From positions 3,570 through 28,956 of the forward strand of contig PLNO01000032.1 of the NCBI GenBank assembly GCA_003141795.1: DNA of 25,387 nucleotides, in the 5' to 3' direction. Below the pieces are notes generated by a model. That model saw nothing but the letters and a program-made list of their open reading frames with translations, was not told the origin of the DNA and did no database searches. The translations under genes and the position numbers were made by a program. Shown here piece by piece: positions 15,095 to 21,926 of the stretch (position 1 is the stretch's first letter; every line of letters starts with the position of its first letter). Origin of the DNA: Spirochaetaceae bacterium. Its GTDB lineage: Bacteria > Spirochaetota > Spirochaetia > SZUA-6 > Fen-1364.

Positions 15095-18000
15095 GGGGCC
15101 TTCACGACGGTTATGAGCCGGCCGATGTCGCGCCCGAACACCTCCGGCTCGTACATGCCCTCCGCGGTGACCGGCGGTGTGGGGTAGATGCCCGGGGTCA
15201 CGGCGCGGAAGAGGAAGTTGACCTCGGTCTGTCCGCCGTACAGCTCGTCGAGGAAGAACTGCACCTCGTTGTCGAGGATTTCCCGGTGGTAGCCTGAGTA
15301 CCCGTAGTCGGAATACTCGTCACCGCCATCCCGTTTTCCATACGTGCCCGAGGTGGCCAGGTTGGCGTCGAGGACCTCGCATCCCGAAGGGATGGGGAGC
15401 CGCAGGGCCAGGAACGTGCGCTTCTTCGACGTGGAGACGATGGCCTTCAGGCGATACACCTGTCCCACCGTGAGTGTCTGGCCGTCGAGGGGCTTTCCCT
15501 CGAGGGTCTGGATCTCCGAGTACACCCCGAGTCCCTCGTCCCGGGCCACGGCGAGCTCCGACGGGATGGCGTAGCGCAGCTCTGCCGCGTAGTACAGGTT
15601 GCCGGGTCCCTGCTTCTCGAAGCGAAGGGGCAGGATCCTGTCGCGTGGCACGCCCGAGAGCTGCGGCGACAGGAGCTCCCAGCTCGAGATCTGCCGATCC
15701 GCCGCGATTCCGGCAAAGTCGTGTGAATACAGCTCGGCGCCGTTGAGGAGCACCCGGCCGGTAAACTTCGGTTTCTCCTTTTCCTCGGCTCGGATGACCT
15801 GCGCAAGGGCCTGCAGGGCCCAGTTCGTGTCCGTCGTGTTGTACCAGTATCCGGCCGTCTGGTGATTGTAGAGGGTCGTGACGATCCTCTGGACCATGTC
15901 GCTGCGAGGGTCGAGCTTCTCCGTGAGCATGAGGTAGAGGCTGAGCCCGCCCACGTCGGAGTCCCACGAATCCTGCCGGCTTTCCGCAGTCTCCGTGATG
16001 TCGATGGACCGCGTACCGGGCCGGGTGAGGTTCTTCATCTTCTGGAGCATGGCCCCGGCGCCCCGTTTGTCGCCGAGCTCGAAATAGGTCAGGCCCGTCA
16101 TCCCGTAACCCGAGAAGCCGAGGCGGCTCGCCTTCTTTGCCAGCTCGTCGACCTGCGTTTTGTCCGCGCGCTTGAACAGCGATGCGACGTAGGCCTTGTA
16201 GGTCATGAGGTACAGGTCGTCCTTGTAGTTCTGTGCGGCGGTATCGAGATAGGAGAAGAGCCCGTCAAGGTTCATCCGGGGCACCCGGTAGCCGCCAGCC
16301 TGCGCCAGCGCGTAGATGTGCGCGACGCGCAGGGAGACGTAGTACCAGGCCCTGCTCTCGTTGGGCCAGAGGGGGAACCCGCCGTCGGGGAGCTGGCAGG
16401 AGGCGATATACGCGAGCTCCTTCTCCACCGTTGCCTTGACGTTCACCACCTCGGTGTCGATGCCGAAGGTCCCGATGTACGGCCCGAAGGCCACGAGCGG
16501 CAGGAGGCGCGACGAGCGCTGCTCCAGGCATCCGTAGGGGTAACGAAAGAGCCAGGAGAAGGCCCGACCGAGCGTGGATACGCGGGTCGAATCGACCGTG
16601 ACGCGCAGCGTCCCCTTGCCCTGGGGCGTTCCCGACGGAATGATGACGCCTTCCTCGGTGAGGTCCGCCGGCCGATTCTGGTTGCGGTTCAGCGCCTTGT
16701 CCAGGAGTTTGCCGACCGCGCCCTTCTCAGGCTGGGCGGACACGACCTTTCCGATCGTGGCCACGGTCTCGAAAAGTGACGGCTGCTCGACGACAAAGGA
16801 TTCGCGCAGGCGCTCCTTCAGGAGCGCAGACGACAGGGTGAAGACGATCTCCCCCGTGCCCGCCTTCTCCGCGGCCAGGCTGAAGGGCACCTCGACCGTG
16901 GTGCCCGGCTGGACCGTCAGGCTGCGTGAGTCGTTCCCATCGACCGTCAGGAGGTTCGACGAGCACTGGATCGTCACGCGCTGCGGCGCCGCGTCGAGAT
17001 TCGTCACGATGACGCCGCTTGTCGCCGTGTCGCGGATGCGCATCCTGCGGGGGAGGTAGGCCCGCACGTTGATGGGGTTCTGGACCTTGAGGTCACTCTC
17101 CGAGATGCCGAGCAGGTTGTCCTTCACCGCAACAGCCGTGCAACGGTACGTGGTGAGGCTGTCGGGGAGCTTGAACCTCACCCGCACCTCGCCGCCGCCG
17201 TCCGTGACGAGATAGGGCTGGAAGTACGCTGTGGGATTGAAGTCCTTGCGCTCCTCGATCTTGGACTCCTCCGCGTCCCCGCCGTGGAGGTCCTTCACCT
17301 CGTAGGTTACCGGATCGATGAGGAGGGACCGGGAGTCCGCTCCCCGTACCGCCAGCGGGAACTTGTTCGGCGCATAGAAGAATGCCACGGGGTCGGGCAC
17401 GTGGTAGTCCACGAGGTCGACGACCCCGCGGTCCACGACCATGAACGTAATCTCCGCGCCGGCGAGCGACACGTCCTTGTTCTTCGCGCGGATGACGAAC
17501 TCCGCGTCATTGCCCGGGCGATACGTTTCCCGCGCCGGCACGACCTCGAGATCGATCCGCCGTGTCTTCGATTCCACGCGGATCGGCGTCACCCCGAACA
17601 GGCCCTTCGGCTTGTCGAGGTCCTTGGTGGAGAACGTGTGCGTCGGCGGTCCCTGCCGCACGGTCCAGGAGCTCACGGCCACATAGATGACGGGGACGTA
17701 CTCCTCCTTGACCGGGACCTCAATCACCTGCGTCGAGCCGGTGAGCTCGATGATCCTCTCCTCCTGGATTCCTTCCCGCTCGATGGTCACGAGGTAGGTC
17801 CCCGCAGGAGCGGGTGACTGCATCATGACCTTCGCCGTTTCCCCGGCGGCATAGATCGGCTTGTCGGGGATGAGGTTGATGTCCTCCGCGCCCTCGGAAT
17901 ACCAGCGGATCCACTCGGATCCCGTGGCGTACAGGGACAGGACCGTCACGGCCTGCCGGCCGCTGTAGTCCGTCGATTTCAACGTGATAGTGTACTCGCC

Positions 18001-20922
18001 GGTCTTTGCCGGGGTGAAGGTCCACCGCGCCGTACCGTCCGCGGCGTCCAGCGTGGCTCCCGCCACCTTCGTGAGCACCTTCTCGTAGCGGGTGTTCACC
18101 TCGTCGCCGACCGCCTGCTGCTGCGCCACCTTCCATTCGATGAGCCGCACGTCGACGTCGACGGGCTGCTGGCCCGTGGTGGTGAAGGGGCTGCCGTCGG
18201 GCCGGGCAAGGGCAACGTCCAGACCGACCTTGCTGTTCTTTTCGACCACGGAGTAGTAACGGCTCCCGGGGCTCAGCTTGCCGCCGATGTAGAAGGCGGC
18301 CGGATGCACGAGCACGCCCTTGGAGACGCCGACCATCTGCGAGCTTGCCGTGTCGGTGACGTTTACATGGAGCCGGTACGCATACGCCTGGCCGACCACA
18401 CCTTCCTTCGTGGTGACCTGCTTGACCTCCACCTCACCGGCGGCCGAGACGGCACCCTTCACGGACGAGAGGGTCGTCCGATAGGCTTCGTCCTCGTCGG
18501 CGCCGCCGGGACCGAACGAGTACGCACTCCACCGCGTACCCGCGGGCTGGAAGTACGAGGGCTCGCGGGTCCAGTACCCGTCGAACGAGGCTCCGTTCAC
18601 GTTGCCCCCCGAAAGGTATTCCGCCTTCAGCCGGAAGGACAGCGTGTCACCGACGAAATAGGTGAGGTCGGGCATGGCCAGGGACGCAGTGAAGAGGAGC
18701 CGGCGGAAGAAGGAGACGGCGATGGGCTCACGCTGGAGTATCCGCTTCTCCTGCCCTTCGCGCGAATACTCCAGGGCGTAGTCGCCGGGCTTCGCCGTAT
18801 CGGGGAGCGCGATCGTTCCATAGAATCCCCCCGACGCCGTTGTGCCGCCCGTGAGCGTGATGGGCTCGTCCTCGCTTCCCATGTTCCGCAGTCGCAGCGT
18901 GTAGCCACCCCGGTAGGAAGTGTACGCGCCGAGGGTGAGGCTTCTGTCGATTCCGCGGAATGTGACGGTCTCCCCCGGCTTGTAGATCCTGCGGTCGCTG
19001 AACAGGAAGACCTGGGGAACCGTGGATTCCACCCTCTCGATGCTCGACAGCCACACCCCGTTGTGCCATGCGTTATGCGTGGAGTTCGGCTCGAAGAGGA
19101 TCCTGTCGTCGCCGGATTCCACCCGTACGCGCAGGTGCTTGTAGTCGTCGCCACCCCCGGAGAAGCGGCCGAAGAATGTCCCGAGGACGTCGCCGGGCTG
19201 GAACGTGAAGATAGCCAGGCCCCGGGGGTCCGTGGTCACGCTGCGGATATCGGAGCGCGAATCGGTCAGGGTCACCCGCGCCCCGGGAACGACCTTGCCG
19301 CTGGACAGGCGCGACACGAGGCAGACAACCTTGTTCGACCCGTAGCGGACGGTCAGGCCGAGGTCGGTGACCTGGAGACTGATCCAGTGCGTCGTGGGGT
19401 ACTTCTGGCGCTCCCGGTGATCCTGGAGCTTCCACCACGCACCGACCCATCCCGTGCCGCCGGGGTTGAGCCAGCGGGAGAGGTCAACCGTCTCGAAGTG
19501 CTTTGTATGCGGCGCTATCCGGGAGAAGTCCAGCGGCTTGAAAGCCTCGTCGGGAAAGCTGAAGGTGTACGGGTCGTTGAGGGATCCGATCGTCCACGAC
19601 CCTTCCAGGAGGTCCTGCGATTCCCAGACGTACTTTTTCGGGAACTGGGCCTCGAGCATCCGGACCCCCTCGTTGGGGAAGTACGCGTAGCGGAACGGAT
19701 TGCCGATCTTCACGTCGAACGTTGCGGGGCCGGGGAGCTTGCGGCCATAAATGTCCTCGATGCCCGGGTCGAGCGTGAAGCTGTAGGTCGTGTCGTACTC
19801 GAAGGGGAGATTGTTCAGCTTCACCGTGTTGTTCCACGTCTCGATATTCGCGGCCGTGAAGGGTATCGGCGGGTCGATGGTGATTCTGCCGAGCAGGCTC
19901 TCCTTCTTCACCGGGTGGGAGAAGTTGAGGTACACGGGGTTCGAATCCCCGCCGCTGCCGCGGGGACGGAAGTCCCACGAGTAGCGCTCGGCGCCGCCGA
20001 AGGTGAATGTCCGCAGGGTCTGGAAGCGCAGCTCCTGCTCCTCGGTGGTCGGGAATGCCCCCTTTGACGCGAGCGCACCCTGACGCACGATGACGGAAAC
20101 ACGGGTATCCTCGGGAAGCGCGTTCTTGAACGTGAGCATCACAGCGCGCCGCGTTTCATCGACACCGAGCCTCGCTCCCGCGGGCGGCCGTGACACCGAG
20201 AAGGGGAAGCGGTTGTTGAGCTCGGAGCGCACGTCAATCGAATCGTCAACGGTCGCGATGTCCACGGGATAGGAAAAGAAGAGCGTGACCGTGCGCGCTT
20301 CGGCGGGCGGGATGTCCGCGCGCTTTGTTGTGCCGTCACCGAGCTTGAGAGAGACGAGGCGCAGGGAGTCGAAGTGGAACGTGAAGGACGTGCTCCCGAT
20401 GAGCCTCTTGCCGCCGAGGGACTTCACGTTCGGGTCGATCGAGACCGTGTATTCCGTCATGGGCATCGGCATCTCGAATGACTCGAAGGCGAACATCCGC
20501 GTGCCGTACCATCGGTACACCCCCTTCAGGGGCGGATCGATCTTCATGAGGGGGGAGCTCGTGATCACGTCCCCCAGCTTTGCCAGGGGGATGACGGGCT
20601 GGCTGAAGACCACGGAGATCGTGGGCTTCATCATCTCCTTCGGGAGCTCGCCCTGGGGAGCAAAGTCAGTGATCGTGAACGGATCCGCGCTCTCCTGGAT
20701 CGGGGCCGCGGCCCCCGGGGTGGCGGCCTGCGACTGGCGCTGCACGGGGGCGTAATACTGGATTCTCGACGAGGAGAGGCCCGCATTCGGCTGCGCCGGT
20801 ATGTTCTGGGGGCCCGACGCGCTGTCGAGCCTGCCGAATCCGGACCCGCTCTTTACATCCTGCGCCCAGGATCCGACGAGTGCCGCGCACAGGAGAAGTG
20901 ACATTATGACGCTTCTTTTCAT
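15091..20922 (-). CDS. yfhM: Bacterial alpha-2-macroglobulin family protease trap (secreted)
   Basis: 1943 residues, longer than the ~1650 of E. coli YfhM. Residues 1-20 are a signal peptide, probably cut after SWA. The only Cys (C12) has Leu at -1, so it is not a lipobox. Numerous MG-type beta domains follow. The A2M signature DFNPTAYFQPYLVTDGGG lies near residue 1225, then PDSLTTYR. The thioester motif CLEQ is intact at C1465-Q1468 in RYPYGCLEQ, opening the helical thioester domain. Such proteins trap and covalently bind invading proteases in the periplasm, protecting the envelope that the paired PbpC repairs. A near-consensus promoter places the start site on the A of this ATG, and no Shine-Dalgarno is present. 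An ATG at codon 7 is possible but would lose the charged N-terminus. Confidence 0.94.
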   Translation of the reverse strand: MKRSVIMSLLLCAALVGSWAQDVKSGSGFGRLDSASGPQNIPAQPNAGLSSSRIQYYAPVQRQSQAATPGAAAPIQESADPFTITDFAPQGELPKEMMKPTISVVFSQPVIPLAKLGDVITSSPLMKIDPPLKGVYRWYGTRMFAFESFEMPMPMTEYTVSIDPNVKSLGGKRLIGSTSFTFHFDSLRLVSLKLGDGTTKRADIPPAEARTVTLFFSYPVDIATVDDSIDVRSELNNRFPFSVSRPPAGARLGVDETRRAVMLTFKNALPEDTRVSVIVRQGALASKGAFPTTEEQELRFQTLRTFTFGGAERYSWDFRPRGSGGDSNPVYLNFSHPVKKESLLGRITIDPPIPFTAANIETWNNTVKLNNLPFEYDTTYSFTLDPGIEDIYGRKLPGPATFDVKIGNPFRYAYFPNEGVRMLEAQFPKKYVWESQDLLEGSWTIGSLNDPYTFSFPDEAFKPLDFSRIAPHTKHFETVDLSRWLNPGGTGWVGAWWKLQDHRERQKYPTTHWISLQVTDLGLTVRYGSNKVVCLVSRLSSGKVVPGARVTLTDSRSDIRSVTTDPRGLAIFTFQPGDVLGTFFGRFSGGGDDYKHLRVRVESGDDRILFEPNSTHNAWHNGVWLSSIERVESTVPQVFLFSDRRIYKPGETVTFRGIDRSLTLGAYTSYRGGYTLRLRNMGSEDEPITLTGGTTASGGFYGTIALPDTAKPGDYALEYSREGQEKRILQREPIAVSFFRRLLFTASLAMPDLTYFVGDTLSFRLKAEYLSGGNVNGASFDGYWTREPSYFQPAGTRWSAYSFGPGGADEDEAYRTTLSSVKGAVSAAGEVEVKQVTTKEGVVGQAYAYRLHVNVTDTASSQMVGVSKGVLVHPAAFYIGGKLSPGSRYYSVVEKNSKVGLDVALARPDGSPFTTTGQQPVDVDVRLIEWKVAQQQAVGDEVNTRYEKVLTKVAGATLDAADGTARWTFTPAKTGEYTITLKSTDYSGRQAVTVLSLYATGSEWIRWYSEGAEDINLIPDKPIYAAGETAKVMMQSPAPAGTYLVTIEREGIQEERIIELTGSTQVIEVPVKEEYVPVIYVAVSSWTVRQGPPTHTFSTKDLDKPKGLFGVTPIRVESKTRRIDLEVVPARETYRPGNDAEFVIRAKNKDVSLAGAEITFMVVDRGVVDLVDYHVPDPVAFFYAPNKFPLAVRGADSRSLLIDPVTYEVKDLHGGDAEESKIEERKDFNPTAYFQPYLVTDGGGEVRVRFKLPDSLTTYRCTAVAVKDNLLGISESDLKVQNPINVRAYLPRRMRIRDTATSGVIVTNLDAAPQRVTIQCSSNLLTVDGNDSRSLTVQPGTTVEVPFSLAAEKAGTGEIVFTLSSALLKERLRESFVVEQPSLFETVATIGKVVSAQPEKGAVGKLLDKALNRNQNRPADLTEEGVIIPSGTPQGKGTLRVTVDSTRVSTLGRAFSWLFRYPYGCLEQRSSRLLPLVAFGPYIGTFGIDTEVVNVKATVEKELAYIASCQLPDGGFPLWPNESRAWYYVSLRVAHIYALAQAGGYRVPRMNLDGLFSYLDTAAQNYKDDLYLMTYKAYVASLFKRADKTQVDELAKKASRLGFSGYGMTGLTYFELGDKRGAGAMLQKMKNLTRPGTRSIDITETAESRQDSWDSDVGGLSLYLMLTEKLDPRSDMVQRIVTTLYNHQTAGYWYNTTDTNWALQALAQVIRAEEKEKPKFTGRVLLNGAELYSHDFAGIAADRQISSWELLSPQLSGVPRDRILPLRFEKQGPGNLYYAAELRYAIPSELAVARDEGLGVYSEIQTLEGKPLDGQTLTVGQVYRLKAIVSTSKKRTFLALRLPIPSGCEVLDANLATSGTYGKRDGGDEYSDYGYSGYHREILDNEVQFFLDELYGGQTEVNFLFRAVTPGIYPTPPVTAEGMYEPEVFGRDIGRLITVVKAP

Positions 20923-20928
20923 GTCGGG

Positions 20929-20957
20929 ATTCTATGCCGGGAAATCCCCTCCGTCAA
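20929..20957 (-). promoter_or_regulatory. Near-consensus sigma-70 promoter giving a leaderless alpha-2-macroglobulin mRNA
   Basis: On the minus strand TTGACG (20957-20952), 17 bp, TAGAAT (20934-20929). Both boxes match 5 of 6. Six bases (CCCGAC) separate the -10 box from the ATG, so the expected start site is the A at 20922. No ribosome-binding site lies before the ATG. The stretch between here and the VapC stop (20958-21096) holds nothing else I can identify. Confidence 0.65.
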
Positions 20958-21096
20958 TTTGTGACAGGATGCACGCCCCATCCGCGGCTTGTGGAAGTCA
21001 CGCCGGGGTCAAACGATTGACGGGCCACCGTCCGTTTCGCAAGATCCCGCAACGGTCCTGATCCAGGAGAAGGTCGAGGAGAGGGGTGGGTGAGAC

Positions 21097-21531
21097 TCAA
21101 CCGATGGGATCAATGACCGTGAACCAGCCAAAACCTTTGAAGTCGGACACGTTGCGCGTGTAGAAGGTATCGACGCCATTGTGGCGAAGCGTGACAGCAA
21201 GCACAAGATCGAAGGTGCGTCGTGCCGGGAATGCCCTTTGCGAAAACCCGGCGAGAACTTCTTCCCAGCATCCCCTGTCGTAAGCGCAGTGCCGGCATCC
21301 CAGCTCGTCGCGGAAGAAACGGAGCCTGCGCGCGGCTTCTGCCGCCGCGAGCGGATGCTTGAGAACTGCGGGATTGCGGACGAGACGGTAGTACTCTATG
21401 AGCACCTGATCGGCAAGGATCCACTCAAGGGGCTCCCGAGCGGCGCGTTCCAGGATGCTGCGAGCCGCCGTGTGTTCAGGACATGATGCGTTGGTGGCAT
21501 AGAAAAGGATGTTCGTATCGATGCTGTTCAT
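21097..21531 (-). CDS. vapC: PIN-domain toxin, VapC family
   Basis: 144 residues of a PIN ribonuclease domain. D5 in SIDTNILFY, E46 in LIEYYR, D108 in TFDLVLAVT and the C-terminal TRNVSDF (N127, D130) are the usual acidic metal-binding positions. The block LAVTLRHNGVDTFYTRNVSDF is typical. VapC toxins cut tRNA or rRNA when freed from the antitoxin; the target here is unknown. Its ATG at 21531 overlaps the antitoxin stop as ATGA and has no good ribosome site of its own, so it depends on coupling. By eye the pair is less GC-rich than its neighbours, in line with lateral transfer. Confidence 0.88.
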   Translation of the reverse strand: MNSIDTNILFYATNASCPEHTAARSILERAAREPLEWILADQVLIEYYRLVRNPAVLKHPLAAAEAARRLRFFRDELGCRHCAYDRGCWEEVLAGFSQRAFPARRTFDLVLAVTLRHNGVDTFYTRNVSDFKGFGWFTVIDPIG

Positions 21532-21776
21532 GGCACTTTGCCGGTTCGTTCCCCATATGCGAGATCGCGGAGTTTGTCCGGTCCGACGAGGATCTCTCCG
21601 CCATCAAAGACGGGGATCGCAGCCGCGGGATCCCTCAGCGGCGCTGACGGCGTCTTGGCGAGGTAATCCTCGGTTGCACGTCGTATGATCTCGCTGATGG
21701 GGCGGTCCTCGTTCCTTGCGACCCACCTCAATCGTTCCATCTGCGGTTCTGGGAAGAGCACCTGTATCTTTTTCAT
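21528..21776 (-). CDS. vapB: Ribbon-helix-helix antitoxin, VapB-like
   Basis: 82 residues. The N-terminal MKKIQVLFPEPQMERLRWVA and RPISEIIRRATEDYL (25-39) form a ribbon-helix-helix DNA-binding unit: a beta strand, then two amphipathic helices. The C-terminal 40 residues are Pro/Gly-rich and would wrap the toxin. I chose the ATG at 21776 because it starts the strand directly. An in-frame TTG at 21812 would add 12 residues that overlap the promoter. The promoter places transcription start on this ATG. The stop overlaps vapC (ATGA). Autorepression by the pair is expected from the family. Confidence 0.85.
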   Translation of the reverse strand: MKKIQVLFPEPQMERLRWVARNEDRPISEIIRRATEDYLAKTPSAPLRDPAAAIPVFDGGEILVGPDKLRDLAYGERTGKVP

Positions 21777-21782
21777 GTATCC

Positions 21783-21812
21783 ATCATAAGCATGGATAAT
21801 AGGACCGGTCAA
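21783..21812 (-). promoter_or_regulatory. Promoter of the toxin-antitoxin operon, predicted leaderless
   Basis: On the minus strand TTGACC (21812-21807), 18 bp, TATGAT (21788-21783), each 5 of 6 matches. Six bases (GGATAC) separate the -10 box from the ATG at 21776, so the expected start is the A of the ATG. This is the same geometry as the alpha-2-macroglobulin promoter. Confidence 0.6.
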
Positions 21813-21848
21813 GTTTTCCGATCCTGGCTCTCCTGATGGAGGAGGGGA

Positions 21849-21926
21849 GGGGGCGGCTGCCCCCCAATTCAGGATCTACAGGAGCGGCGCTCCTAAAGCA
21901 GCGCCGTGACCGCCTTCAGCTCGTCG
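21849..21926 (-). repeat. Copy B of the duplicated gene-end segment, with two hairpins at the end of the redox gene
   Basis: Two hairpins are visible on the plus strand: GGGGGCGGCTGCCCCC (21849-21864) and AGGAGCGGCGCTCCT (21880-21894). The second overlaps the stop codon of the large redox gene. Neither has a T-tract on either strand, so intrinsic termination is uncertain, though the position at the operon end suits a transcription or mRNA-stability stop. The first hairpin, TCAGGATCTACAGGAG and the coding tail up to 21926 recur at 10937-10996. Confidence 0.65.

Noticed and set aside
19936..19950. GGGGTTCGAATCCCC, which looks like the T-arm of a tRNA
   Set aside because: It lies inside the alpha-2-macroglobulin gene and encodes part of a normal stretch (DSNPVYLNF) on the other strand. 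No acceptor, D or anticodon arms can be built around it.
18304..20067. A 587-codon plus-strand frame inside the alpha-2-macroglobulin gene
   Set aside because: Antisense shadow with no recognisable motif or ribosome site. The minus-strand reading is a continuous A2M protein.
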